From NCBI GenBank assembly GCA_937874695.1, contig CALNAJ010000020.1:1-64000 (forward strand): 64,000 bases of DNA, written 5' to 3'. The DNA comes from an uncultured Lactobacillus sp. (GTDB taxonomy: Bacteria > Bacillota > Bacilli > Lactobacillales > Lactobacillaceae). This document shows, one piece after another, positions 1 to 8,270 of this stretch (within the stretch, counting starts at the first letter, position 1; every line of letters starts with the position of its first letter). The translations under genes and the position numbers were made by a program. The notes under the pieces are model-generated. The model saw nothing but the letters and a program-made list of their open reading frames with translations, was not told the DNA's origin and did no database searches.

Positions 1-54
1 ACCTCCGACCTCCTCATTACTAGTGAGATGCTCTGCCAACTGAGCTAAGTCGGC
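1..54 (-). tRNA. tRNA-Thr(AGT), 3' part cut off by the window edge
   Basis: The minus strand starts with the acceptor 5' strand GCCGACT, a D arm and an anticodon arm TCTCA-CTAGTAA-TGAGG; the seven-base loop gives anticodon AGT (threonine). The T arm and 3' end lie outside the window. It is the third member of a minus-strand tRNA operon after Val and Leu. A34 would be expected to be deaminated to inosine by TadA. Confidence 0.85.
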
Positions 55-91
55 AAAATATTTTTTAAGATATTTTGCAATATTCGGTTAA

Positions 92-173
92 TGCAGGTGA
101 AGGGACTCGAACCCCCACGTCATAAGACACTAGAACCTAAATCTAGCGCGTCTGCCAGTTCCGCCACACCTGC
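92..173 (-). tRNA. tRNA-Leu(TAG)
   Basis: An 82-nt class II tRNA on the minus strand. Acceptor strands GCAGGTG and CACCTGC pair, the anticodon stem CTAGA/TCTAG encloses TTTAGGT with anticodon TAG, and a variable arm precedes the GGTTCGAGTCC T arm. CCA is not encoded. It lies between tRNA-Val and tRNA-Thr in the same operon. Confidence 0.95.
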
Positions 174-212
174 AACGTTGGCGAACTAACGCCGAGGAAC
201 TTGAGTTCCCGA

Positions 213-285
213 TGGAGGATACAGGGCTCGAACCTGTGACCCTCTGCTTGTAAGGCAGACGCTCTCCCAACTGAGCTAATCCTCC
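213..285 (-). tRNA. tRNA-Val(TAC)
   Basis: A 73-nt tRNA on the minus strand with acceptor strands GGAGGAT/ATCCTCC, anticodon stem TCTGC/GCAGA and loop CTTACAA (anticodon TAC). CCA is not encoded. It is the first gene of the tRNA operon, about 45 nt downstream of a well-matched promoter. Confidence 0.96.
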
Positions 286-332
286 ATGGACTTCCGAAGC
301 AAGAAGTATATCTCGTTCGAAACAACTATTAT

Positions 333-361
333 AATTTACCATGTTCAGCGAAGCTTGTCAA
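333..361 (-). promoter_or_regulatory. Promoter of the tRNA operon
   Basis: The minus strand has TTGACA (356-361), a 17-bp spacer and TAAATT (333-338), followed by tRNA-Val. A perfect TATAAT at 328-333 would give a 22-bp spacer, so TAAATT is preferred as the -10. The rest of 362-711 shows no gene or clear signal. Confidence 0.7.
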
Positions 362-711
362 CAACCTTTTTGAAATATTTTGAATAAATATTCGTTAGCT
401 GAATAACTACTCGCTTAACAACAAGTAATATTTTAGCGTACCTGAGAAGAAAAAGCTAGTCTTTTTTGCATTTTCTTGCAAAAAATTTGAATCGCTTATT
501 TCTTGTAGTTGCGGTCAACACACTGCCCTGCGCCTTCAGCACGACGGGAGCTAATTAACCAACAGAAACTATTTTATACGAACTCCCTACCCTACGTCAA
601 TAAGAAATTGCAAAAATAACCAAAATAATTATTCATTTCATAAATGGGAAGCACAGCACTCTCGTCAAAGCCCCATCCGACACTGTTTGGCGCCATTTGG
701 ATCGATCATTC

Positions 712-750
712 AAAAAAGGCACTTAACGATTGTATTCACCGCTAAGTGCC
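712..750 (-). terminator. serS terminator
   Basis: On the minus strand GGCACTTAGCG pairs with CGTTAAGTGCC and is followed by six T. It lies about 95 nt downstream of the serS stop codon. Confidence 0.85.
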
Positions 751-845
751 CTAATCAGTGCTGACACGCACTGACTACTTATTCATATTGACGCATGTAA
801 GTTGCATTTAACTTGGCTATCACGTGAGTCGTCAGCAACGAAGGG

Positions 846-2117
846 TTACTTCGTGATCCGCGTTACGCCACCCATGTAGGGTACCAAGACATCGGGAACT
901 GTGATGGAACCGTCAGCGTTTTGGTAGTTTTCCATGATTGCAGCGACTGCCCGACCAACGGCCAAGCCAGAACCATTCAAAGCGTGGACGTATTGGAGCT
1001 TGCCATTGTCATCACGGTATTGGATGTGTGCCCGCCGCGCTTGGAAGTCCGTCGTGTTGGAACAGCTGGAAATTTCCCGGTACGCGTTCTGTTCTGGGAA
1101 CCAGACTTCCAAATCATGAGTCATAGCAGCCGTGAAGCTCATGTCGCTCGTCGTCAACGTGATCACATGGTAAGCCAAGCCAAGCTTCTGTAAGAGGCTC
1201 TCAGCATGCTTCGTTAAGGCTTCCAGTTCATCCCATGAGTTTTCTGGCTTACAGAACTTCACCATTTCAACCTTGTTAAATTGGTGAAGACGAATCAAAC
1301 CACGGGTATCGCGTCCGGCACTCCCGGCTTCGGAACGGAAGGCTGGCGTCAAAGCGGTGAACCACACTGGCAGGTCCTCTTCAGGGATCACTTCATCACG
1401 ATAGTAGTTGACCAGAGGCACTTCGGCCGTAGGAATCAAGGTCATGTCTTCGTCCCGCAGTTGGTAAACGTCTTCCTTAAACTTAGGGAATTGGCCAGTC
1501 CCGTACATGGAATCATCATTCACGATGTATGGTGGCAAGACTTCTTTGAAGCCAGCCTTGGTGTTTTCATCAAGGAAGAAGTTGTAGACGGCCCGTTCCA
1601 GGCGTGCGCCTAAGCCCAAGTAGTAGAGGTAACGGCTCCCAGAGACCTTGGCCCCTGCTTCGAAGTCCAAGATGCCTAAGTCTTCACCCAATTCGTAGTG
1701 GGCCTTTGGCTTAAAGTCCAAGTTAGGCTTTTCGCCCCACTTACGAATTTCGACACTACCGTCTTCCGTCAAGCCAACAGGCACGTTGTCATTAGGAATG
1801 TTGGGTAAGTGAGCAGCTGCATCGTGGACTTGCGCCTTCAACGTATCAAGGTCGGCATCGATTTTCTTGATGTCCGCGCTAACCTGACGCATTTCAGTAA
1901 TCTTGTCGTTGGCGTCTTCCTTGTTGCGCTTCAGTTGTGAAATCTCATCGGACACCGTGTTACGTTGGGCCTTCATGGTTTCACTCTTAACGATCAATTC
2001 CCGGCGCTGGGCATCTAAACCTAACAGGTCATCGATATCAGCGGGATCAACACCTCGGGTTGCTAACTTTTCTTTAATGAAATCGGGTTCTTGGCGAATC
2101 AATTTTAAATCTAACAT
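846..2117 (-). CDS. serS: Serine--tRNA ligase
   Basis: Charges tRNA-Ser with serine in the cytoplasm. The 423-residue product has the usual SerRS plan: an N-terminal long coiled-coil arm (about residues 1-110, rich in K, E and Q heptads) that grips the tRNA variable arm, then the class II catalytic core with motif 2 (FRSEAGSAGRDTRG) and motif 3 (NGSGLAVGRAVAAIMENYQ). The length is normal for the family. It is transcribed alone from a promoter upstream of a T-box leader, so expression should rise when tRNA-Ser is uncharged. Confidence 0.98.
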   Translation of the reverse strand: MLDLKLIRQEPDFIKEKLATRGVDPADIDDLLGLDAQRRELIVKSETMKAQRNTVSDEISQLKRNKEDANDKITEMRQVSADIKKIDADLDTLKAQVHDAAAHLPNIPNDNVPVGLTEDGSVEIRKWGEKPNLDFKPKAHYELGEDLGILDFEAGAKVSGSRYLYYLGLGARLERAVYNFFLDENTKAGFKEVLPPYIVNDDSMYGTGQFPKFKEDVYQLRDEDMTLIPTAEVPLVNYYRDEVIPEEDLPVWFTALTPAFRSEAGSAGRDTRGLIRLHQFNKVEMVKFCKPENSWDELEALTKHAESLLQKLGLAYHVITLTTSDMSFTAAMTHDLEVWFPEQNAYREISSCSNTTDFQARRAHIQYRDDNGKLQYVHALNGSGLAVGRAVAAIMENYQNADGSITVPDVLVPYMGGVTRITK

Positions 2118-2147
2118 CTACTTACTCCCTTCAATTTTCCGGATGAT

Positions 2148-2366
2148 ACAAAAAAGGCCTCCGTCACATGGGACGAAGACCTTCGCGGTACCACCCAAGT
2201 TCATGACTGCAATCTTCAGCCATACCCTTGAACATGATAACGGTCTGCACCGTGCGGCATTACCCGCCCACTTTAGTTAGTGCTGGAATGTTCGACGTTG
2301 CGGTTTGCAGCTTTCCCCGCTTCTCTGGCCGTCTACTGGATAGGCACCTCGTGTTTTTGATTACGC
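2148..2366 (-). promoter_or_regulatory. T-box leader of serS
   Basis: The minus-strand leader carries the T-box core TGGGTGGTACCGCG just before a terminator hairpin (GTCTTCGTCCC ... GGGAC-type arms) with a T run at 2149-2155. Stem I sequence with an AGTAGA-type bulge lies near its 5' end; TCC and AGC serine triplets occur in the likely specifier region, but I could not fix which is read. In this family uncharged tRNA binds the leader and favours antitermination. Confidence 0.9.
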
Positions 2367-2368
2367 TT

Positions 2369-2397
2369 ATCATACCGCATTTCAGCCGCGATGACAA
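2369..2397 (-). promoter_or_regulatory. serS promoter
   Basis: TTGTCA (2392-2397), 17-bp spacer, TATGAT (2369-2374) on the minus strand, placing the start of transcription at the 5' end of the T-box leader. Confidence 0.8.
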
Positions 2398-2421
2398 TCG
2401 GGAAAATTTTTTGGCTGCTGC

Positions 2422-2635
2422 CTACATACAGCCATCGTCTTCGGCTGCCTGAGATTCCGCCTGCTGTGGGGACCGCCTGCAGCCAAAGAGCGGGCTTCCG
2501 GCTCGCCTTGAAGCCTCGCAAAGTACGGCGAGTCTCCAAGGTCGTCCCATGCTGTAGGTAGGCAAAGGACACCTACCAACACCATCGTCACAGCTGGCTC
2601 CATCTCCGGCCTCCTACGACGATGGCTTTACATAG
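2422..2635 (-). repeat. Structured intergenic element R1
   Basis: Copy of the seven-member family. The closing stem P1 is 18 bp with one mismatch, running from CTATGTAAAGCCATCGTC to its partner at 2422-2439. Inside are P2 (CCGGAGAT/ATCTCAGG), H1 (12 of 14 pairs), H2 (CCTTGGAG/CTTCAAGG) and the conserved strand CCCCACAGCAGGCGGAA. It ends 25 nt upstream of the serS promoter and shows no open reading frame of its own. A transcript is inferred, not shown. Confidence 0.9.
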
Positions 2636-2858
2636 CCGCTCAATTTTCACGACTTGCCATCACTGCAAGTATAAATACCGCTCAAATTAATCATTGCCAA
2701 TTATGCGAAAGCAATCCGGCAAACGAATTCACCTACCACTTTCACCGAGTAATGAAATCTCCAATCATAATTTCAAATACGGATTAACTCCGGTTATTAC
2801 ATACCATCAGCTGAAAATCTAAGAATATTTAGACCTTGACCTTTGAAATGGACACAAA

Positions 2859-3071
2859 CCACTCTTAGCCGGAGGCGGCCAGGGATGGAGCCGGCCGTGG
2901 AGGTGGTGTTAACTGGTGTTTTTGACCAGTTTACACCACGGGCGAGCTTGAAGACAGGTGGTTTTCGTGGCTTCAAGTCGAGTCGGAAGCCCGCTTTTCA
3001 GGCTGGAGCGTCCCCACAGCAGGCGGAATCCCTGGCAGCCGCAGTGCGAACAAAACACATTAGCCTAGTGG
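2859..3071 (+). repeat. Structured intergenic element R2
   Basis: Plus-strand copy of the family. P1 is short here (CCACT/AGTGG). P2 is GCCAGGGAT/ATCCCTGGC, H1 is a 15-bp helix with one mismatch (GTGGTGTTAACTGGT and partner) and H2 is CTTGAAG/CTTCAAG. It lies between R1 and the kinase terminator, on the strand opposite to both neighbouring genes. The 220 nt between R1 and R2 show nothing recognisable. Confidence 0.9.
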
Positions 3072-3110
3072 CCATCATTAATCTTCAGTTTGTTCTTAGT
3101 ATTTCACTGT

Positions 3111-3142
3111 AAAGAAAAGAGCACTAACCGTGGTCAGTACTC
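3111..3142 (-). terminator. Terminator of the deoxynucleoside kinase gene
   Basis: GAGTACTGACC/GGTTAGTGCTC type hairpin followed by TTTTCTTT on the minus strand, 34 nt after the stop codon. Confidence 0.75.
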
Positions 3143-3175
3143 TCAAACGCCTAATAGCGTTTCGTCAAATTAAAC

Positions 3176-3808
3176 TTAAAGTGACGCAATCTTTTCGTCA
3201 ATCAAGTGGAGAACTTCTTGACGTGCAGCTGGGTCTTCCACGAAGTCCAGCTTGTCACCGTCGATTTGCATCTTGGGTGACTTGTCGTAGTTGTTGTACC
3301 AGTTCACGTAACGTTGGTCGAGTTGTTTGTAGTATTCGAACAAGCTAGGATCGTGATCAATCTGTTCGTAAGAACGGCCACGCTTCTTGATGCGTTCCAA
3401 CATCGTTTCAAAGGAAATGTTGATGTGGATCAACAGGTCGGGGTTCTTCTTGTGAACGGCGTCTGGTAATTCTTGCATCATGTTGGCCAGTAAGGAGTCA
3501 TAGATGTCAACTTCCGTGCTGGTTGCGCGACCGAGGTCAGCGTTTAAGTGGAAGAGTAAGGAATCTTCGAAGATCGAACGATCCAAGACACTTTCATCGT
3601 CAGCGTTGGCAGCTTTGATGCTGTCCAACCGCTTGTTTAAAAAGTAGATTTGCAATAAGAAAGCATACTTTTGCGGGTTCTGGTAAAACAGTGGCAGAAT
3701 CTTATTATCGTCCACCGATTCATAAAAAGCTGGTTTCTGTAAGTGTTCGGCTAATAAGTTCGTTAAACTCGTCTTGCCGGCCCCAATTGTTCCTGATAGT
3801 ACAAGCAT
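3176..3808 (-). CDS. Deoxynucleoside kinase (dAK/dGK type)
   Basis: Phosphorylates deoxynucleosides for nucleotide salvage, as in the dAK/dGK enzymes of lactobacilli. The product (210 residues) opens with the P-loop LSGTIGAGKTS and has the DRSIFED motif of the dNK family near residue 85, plus the C-terminal arginine-rich lid (RIKKRGRSYEQ). The start is the ATG at 3808, which has AGGAGA six bases upstream; an upstream in-frame start would add 15 residues without a ribosome site. The exact base specificity cannot be read. It is transcribed alone. Confidence 0.9.
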   Translation of the reverse strand: MLVLSGTIGAGKTSLTNLLAEHLQKPAFYESVDDNKILPLFYQNPQKYAFLLQIYFLNKRLDSIKAANADDESVLDRSIFEDSLLFHLNADLGRATSTEVDIYDSLLANMMQELPDAVHKKNPDLLIHINISFETMLERIKKRGRSYEQIDHDPSLFEYYKQLDQRYVNWYNNYDKSPKMQIDGDKLDFVEDPAARQEVLHLIDEKIASL

Positions 3809-3965
3809 GCTATCTCTCCTTTGATTTACGCGCATACCGGAAATCGTTTTCATCCGGTCTAAATTTCAACACTACATATTGTACCAACCCTATCGGCAAA
3901 AGACAATATATCGTGTGAAATTCCTCTTCAGCGGTTAACGGGTTCTGTCCCCTTGTCAGACACAA

Positions 3966-4005
3966 AACGGCGACTGGTCGGGATTCACTCGAACCAATCG
4001 TCGTT
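3966..4005 (-). terminator. Terminator after lysP
   Basis: Hairpin with arms near AACGACGATTGGT and ACCAGTCGCCGTT, followed on the minus strand by TTTTG and on the plus strand by a longer T run, so it may act in both directions. Confidence 0.55.
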
Positions 4006-4049
4006 AAAAGTTTTTTTATTTAAGTGAAAATTGCCCACACAATTTCAGA

Positions 4050-5564
4050 TTAATCGTTTGATGCTTCACGTGCTGCAGTGTCTTCCTTTAAAGTTCCATC
4101 ACGATGGACTGGGGAAACGTCGACGTCCTTCAATGGAATCAACTTTGTGTGCTTCTTGATCTTGTAGCCAATGTAGAGGACTAAGACCAGTGGCACACTC
4201 ATGTAAGTGACCAGCACTTGTTCCCAGTTACCAGTGAAGAAGGATTGTGGATCTTGACCCACGATAACAGCGATACATAATACCAAGGCCAGAATTGGTC
4301 CTAATGGGAACCACTTTGCATGGTACTTGAGTTCAGACAGCTTGTGACCTTGTAAGGTGAAAGCTCGACGGAACCGTAAGTGAGATAAAGCAATCCCGAA
4401 CCAAGCGATGAACCCAGTCAACCCACTAGCGGCAACTAACCACATGTAGATTTGAGGACCGGCAATACTACTGATAAAGGTCAGAGCAGCGATGATGGTC
4501 GTGGCAAACAATGCAGGATAAGGAATCCCATTCTTACCAGTCTTTTCGAACAACTTAGGTGCGTAGCCTTCCTTAGAAAGGGAGAACAGCATCCGCGTTG
4601 AAGCGTACATCCCGGAGTTGGCGGCTGAGATAACGGCCGTCAAGATAACCGCGTTCATCACACTGGCAGCGGCAGCCAAACCGGCACGCCGGAAGACCAA
4701 CGTAAATGGACTGATCGCAATGTCACTTGCAGAAGAACCTAACAGATCATGACTCGTGTATGGTAAGACAGCGGCAATCACAAAGATAGCTAAAATATAG
4801 AATAAAATAATCCGCCAGAACACTGAGTTAATCGCCTTAGGCACACTGTGTGAAGGGTCTTCAGATTCACCGGCCGTAATACCAACTAATTCAGTACCTT
4901 GGAAGGAGAACCCGGCAACAACGAACACACTCAGAATGGCTGGGAAACCGCCAACGAATGGTGCCTTCTTGTAAGTGAAGTTTTCCAAGCCAGTTGCGTG
5001 ACCACCCATGATACCAACGATAGTCATTAACCCAACAGCCAGGAAGACAAAGATCGTAACAACCTTGATCAGAGACATCCAGAATTCCGTTTCACCAAAG
5101 GCTTGTACGGAGAATGCGTTGATCGTAAAGACCAGAAGCAAGGCAATGGCACTCCAGATCCAACCAGGTACGCCGGGTAACCAGAACTTCATGACCAAAG
5201 CAGCAGTAGAAATATCAACAGCAACCGTAATGGCCCAGTTGAACCAGTAGTTCCAGCCCATGGCAAATCCTAAAGCTGGATCAACATACTTGGCAGAATA
5301 AGCAGCGAACGAACCAGAGATTGGCATGTTCGTCGCCATTTCACCCAAACTAGTCATCAGGAAGTAAACCATCAGACCCATGGCAACATAGGCAACCAGT
5401 GCACCACCAGGCCCGGCGGTTGAGATAGCTGAACCACTTGCGACGAATAACCCTGTCCCGATACAGCCACCTAACGCGATCATTGAGACGTGTCGCGTCT
5501 TGAGTCCCCGCTTAACTTGATCAGAAGCCTCGCTGGTTGTTGCGTTTGTCATGCTTTGTTCCAT
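4050..5564 (-). CDS. lysP: Lysine-specific APC-family permease
   Basis: Imports lysine across the cytoplasmic membrane. The 504-residue protein has the twelve-helix plan of amino acid/polyamine/organocation permeases: the first helix carries the signature GGCIGTGLFVASG (about residues 32-44) and TM6 shows SFQGTELVGITAGES. Family alone would allow another basic or neutral amino acid, but the leader is a lysine riboswitch, which fixes lysine as the likely substrate. It is transcribed alone, so cells probably shut uptake when lysine is plentiful. Confidence 0.93.
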   Translation of the reverse strand: MEQSMTNATTSEASDQVKRGLKTRHVSMIALGGCIGTGLFVASGSAISTAGPGGALVAYVAMGLMVYFLMTSLGEMATNMPISGSFAAYSAKYVDPALGFAMGWNYWFNWAITVAVDISTAALVMKFWLPGVPGWIWSAIALLLVFTINAFSVQAFGETEFWMSLIKVVTIFVFLAVGLMTIVGIMGGHATGLENFTYKKAPFVGGFPAILSVFVVAGFSFQGTELVGITAGESEDPSHSVPKAINSVFWRIILFYILAIFVIAAVLPYTSHDLLGSSASDIAISPFTLVFRRAGLAAAASVMNAVILTAVISAANSGMYASTRMLFSLSKEGYAPKLFEKTGKNGIPYPALFATTIIAALTFISSIAGPQIYMWLVAASGLTGFIAWFGIALSHLRFRRAFTLQGHKLSELKYHAKWFPLGPILALVLCIAVIVGQDPQSFFTGNWEQVLVTYMSVPLVLVLYIGYKIKKHTKLIPLKDVDVSPVHRDGTLKEDTAAREASND

Positions 5565-5618
5565 AATGTTTCCTCCTTCTTATTTTAGAAGGACTTCCTC
5601 GAAACGACCCAGTGAACG

Positions 5619-5656
5619 AAAAAATCTCCTTCGCAATAAAAGCCCGCGAAAGAGAT
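5619..5656 (-). terminator. Riboswitch-controlled terminator before lysP
   Basis: ATCTCTTTCGC pairs with GCGAAGGAGAT, followed by TTTTTC on the minus strand. It lies between the L-box aptamer and the lysP ribosome site, as expected for the expression platform. Confidence 0.85.
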
Positions 5657-5689
5657 TGGAAAGTTCATAATTCCAAGTCAATATCGTTG

Positions 5690-5859
5690 AAAGCGCCCCG
5701 CAGCCTAATATTTGACTGCGACAGTCCCTGATCTGTTAAACCAGGACCCAACCCTCACGCTAGGTAGTCACGTGGGAATTTCGGCAATCGCCCCTTTTGC
5801 TTCCCCTCATCGGTGATACCCACCTGAGGGAAGCGACTCATGTTGATTGCGCCTCTTCT
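5690..5859 (-). promoter_or_regulatory. Lysine riboswitch (L-box)
   Basis: The minus-strand leader begins AGAGGCGC and closes with GGCGCTTT, and inside has the L-box pieces GAAGCAAAAGGGGCGATTGCCG and TGGGTCCTGGTTTAACAGATCAGGGACT-like arms (shown in parts). Together with the downstream terminator and lysine-type permease this identifies a lysine-sensing OFF switch. Confidence 0.88.
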
Positions 5860-5873
5860 ATTCGATACATTGA

Positions 5874-5902
5874 AGTATACTCATGAATTCTGAAAATTGC
5901 AA
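5874..5902 (-). promoter_or_regulatory. lysP promoter
   Basis: TTGCAA (5897-5902), 17-bp spacer, TATACT (5874-5879) on the minus strand; transcription would start just before the riboswitch. Confidence 0.75.
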
Positions 5903-5921
5903 GATTAAATTTAGATTAGTG

Positions 5922-6476
5922 TCAATTATTTTGAGAATCACTTAGGATCAGCCGAAACAAAGCCTGCCGTTGCAACGTTTGTCCACCACCAGTCACGCCC
6001 ATCAACTGGTCACCAATTGTTTGGAAACATAATTTTTCTAATAATTGGCACGACCGTTCGTTACTGACCAGGCAGTTAGCCCAGACTGATTTAATTGGTG
6101 ATTCCACACGATTCAGGTCCCTAAAACATGCCGTCAAGCCCTCTGGCATGAGCCCTTGTCCCCAGTACTCAGGATCCAAGAAGTAGCCCAATTCCAGACT
6201 CGTCTCATCGGGAAGACCATTGTCTGCGAACCAATCGTAAAAGATGACCGCGCCAATAAATTGATTGGTCTGGTGAAGAACGACTGCGTAGGACTGCGCA
6301 CTATTTCGGTCCGCGCGGTACCACCGCCGAACTTGTTGGTCATCCGGTCGTGGCGAGAAGCCCACGGGCTGCGCAATCACCGGATTGGTCACCAAACGCT
6401 TATAGGCCGGGTAATCACTGTCCGTCAGCGGTCGCAAGTCCAGCCGCTGCGTCTTTAAAATTGCTGTCAATCGCAC
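5922..6476 (-). CDS. GNAT N-acetyltransferase, RimJ/RimL-like
   Basis: A 184-residue protein of the Acetyltransf_3 group that includes ribosomal-protein and other alanine acetyltransferases. It starts with the family pattern LKTQRLDLRPLTDSDYPAYKRLV and has the acetyl-CoA segment LGYFLDPEYWGQGLMPEGL (about residues 112-130), where the usual R/Q-x-x-G-x-A loop is relaxed to WGQGLMPE. The start is GTG with GAGAGGGAG upstream. It is divergent from the esterase gene and the substrate is unknown. Confidence 0.85.
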   Translation of the reverse strand: MRLTAILKTQRLDLRPLTDSDYPAYKRLVTNPVIAQPVGFSPRPDDQQVRRWYRADRNSAQSYAVVLHQTNQFIGAVIFYDWFADNGLPDETSLELGYFLDPEYWGQGLMPEGLTACFRDLNRVESPIKSVWANCLVSNERSCQLLEKLCFQTIGDQLMGVTGGGQTLQRQALFRLILSDSQNN

Positions 6477-6495
6477 AACTCCCTCTCGTTATTTT

Positions 6496-6525
6496 TTGAC
6501 GAAATGCGTTACAATTAGATATAAC
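6496..6525 (+). promoter_or_regulatory. Promoter of the esterase gene
   Basis: TTGACG (6496-6501), 18-bp spacer, TATAAC (6520-6525), giving a leader of about 65 nt before the ATG at 6596. Confidence 0.65.
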
Positions 6526-6595
6526 GTCTGCATAACCTTTAGCATCTATACTAACATGATCTTAACATGATTCATTAATTCAAGGAGGATTTGCA

Positions 6596-7384
6596 ATGAA
6601 GATTATTACCCAGTCGCTTGCCACTGACTCCGCGGCTTACTTACAAGGTTACCTACGTGAGGGCGGCGATGCTGCCGCTCCCGCCATGATCATCGTGCCT
6701 GGCGGGTCTTACACGCACATCCCCGAGCAACAGGCCGAGGATCTAGCCTTGGCCTGGTCCGCTCGTGGCTTTCAAGCTTTCTTCCTCCGCTACAGCTTCA
6801 CCGGGGAAAAGCATCCCCTGTTGCCTGCACCAGTCGTGGAGTTAGCTCAAAGCGTCGCTATGATTCGGCAACATGCTGAGGAATGGTGTATTGATTCTAA
6901 TCGCATCACTGTTGCCGGGTTCTCCGTGGGAGGCCACATCGTCGCCCTCTTCAATGACCTTTGGCACGATGCCAAGATCAACGCCCTCGCTGGTACCCAG
7001 CCAGCACAAGCCAAGCCAAACGCCGTGATTCTCGGCTACCCAGTTATTTCACCCAAGCTGGGCTTCCCGACCGACACGCAAGTATTGGCGAGCTGGACGG
7101 ATGATGTCGACAGCATTGCCGCTGATGAACTGGTCAATGACCAAAACGCCCCAACCTTCATCTGGGTCACGGCCGCCGATCCATTGGTACCGGTCCAAAA
7201 CGCAATGAGCTATGCCCGGGCCTCTCTGGCCCATCACGTGGACACGGACCTCCACGTCTTTCACCACGGTCCTCATGGCTTGGCACTCGCAAACCACGTG
7301 ACAGCTTGGAAACCGGGAACCGACCTGCCCCACGTTGCCCACTGGATGGATCTGGCGAACGAATGGCTAAATGAATTAAAATAA
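6596..7384 (+). CDS. Alpha/beta hydrolase (acetyl-esterase/lipase-like)
   Basis: A 262-residue cytosolic hydrolase. The nucleophile elbow is GFSVGG with serine 110; an oxyanion-type PGG precedes it at about 35-37, the acid is probably in TAADPLVPVQ, and the histidine in FHHGPHGLA near the C terminus. This is the Aes/BD-FAE-like pattern in which HGG is replaced by PGG. The ribosome site is AAGGAGGA seven bases before ATG. No signal peptide is seen. The natural ester is unknown. Confidence 0.85.
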   Translation: MKIITQSLATDSAAYLQGYLREGGDAAAPAMIIVPGGSYTHIPEQQAEDLALAWSARGFQAFFLRYSFTGEKHPLLPAPVVELAQSVAMIRQHAEEWCIDSNRITVAGFSVGGHIVALFNDLWHDAKINALAGTQPAQAKPNAVILGYPVISPKLGFPTDTQVLASWTDDVDSIAADELVNDQNAPTFIWVTAADPLVPVQNAMSYARASLAHHVDTDLHVFHHGPHGLALANHVTAWKPGTDLPHVAHWMDLANEWLNELK

Positions 7385-7400
7385 CTTAAACGATCAACGT

Positions 7401-7450
7401 AAAAAGACAGCTACGAGGATTCCAATTGGAATTACCGTAGCTGCCTTTTT
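7401..7450 (+). terminator. Terminator between the esterase and PAP2 genes
   Basis: CAGCTACG and CGTAGCTG arms enclose ATTCCAATTGGAAT, with A runs on the left and T runs on the right, so it can serve both convergent genes. Confidence 0.8.
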
Positions 7451-7492
7451 ATTTGCGCTCAGGACTTTATCCTCAGCGGGTCTTTCATACCC

Positions 7493-8161
7493 TTAAATTT
7501 CAGACTTCTTGAGTAGCGGCCAGTTCTGCATCATCGGTGCGAACCGAATGTAGAGACCTTCTGCAAATTGCAACCACAAGTAAGCCAGTAAGATTGCCCC
7601 AATGGTATCCGTTGGGAAGTGAGCGTTTAAGTAGACTCGAGAGATCATAACCAACACCATCCAGATAATCAGGACGATCCGCAGCAACCAAGCCTTCCAC
7701 GCATGCGAAATCATTGGCAGGAGCACGACCCAGATCATTGCAATAATCAGGAATGTGCCAAAAACGTGCCCACTGGGAAAACTGAAACCGTCGTCGATGG
7801 CCAAATGGGTCGATGGCCGGGGACGCGCAATGACCTTCTTCACCAAAGCGGCGATAACATCCCCACCAGCTAAGGTTGCCAGACACCAGAGCGCTGGAAT
7901 CTTGAATTTAAAACCCCACAATAAGAATGCGAGGATCAAGACCCATATAATAGCTAATTTCGGTTCTGCTAGGCTAGTCACTCCCCTGTATAGTAACGTT
8001 TTCCAGCCTGGCTGGTTCTTCTGGACCACGTCAATGATCGACGAATCCAAGAAGTCCACGTAGGCGTTCTGGGCCTTCACAAAGTAAGCCACCACCAGGA
8101 AAAGTACCGTGGTCAATGTAAACTTCCACGGCCGATCCCGATCTCGATTAAATAACATCAT
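7493..8161 (-). CDS. PAP2-family membrane phosphatase
   Basis: An integral membrane lipid phosphatase of about 222 residues with six predicted helices. The three catalytic PAP2 motifs are all present: KKVIARPRP, then FPSGH, then SRVYLNAHFPTD with its histidine and aspartate. Likely substrates are phosphatidic acid, phosphatidylglycerophosphate or undecaprenyl pyrophosphate. The start at 8161 has AGGAA eight bases before it, while the in-frame ATG at 8182 has none. Confidence 0.88.
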   Translation of the reverse strand: MMLFNRDRDRPWKFTLTTVLFLVVAYFVKAQNAYVDFLDSSIIDVVQKNQPGWKTLLYRGVTSLAEPKLAIIWVLILAFLLWGFKFKIPALWCLATLAGGDVIAALVKKVIARPRPSTHLAIDDGFSFPSGHVFGTFLIIAMIWVVLLPMISHAWKAWLLRIVLIIWMVLVMISRVYLNAHFPTDTIGAILLAYLWLQFAEGLYIRFAPMMQNWPLLKKSEI

Positions 8162-8270
8162 GATTAAAATTCCTTTCGTCATACCCGATTCTGGGAAACC
8201 CCTAGCAATGAGTATACCACCCCACCGCTAGATTTCTAGAGTTGCCTTAAATTATCAAACTTCCTTAAGG

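Noticed and set aside
2333..2603. Open frames of 73-79 codons on the minus strand over element R1
   Set aside because: They lie on the structured repeat, have no ribosome site, and the frames are not kept in other copies.
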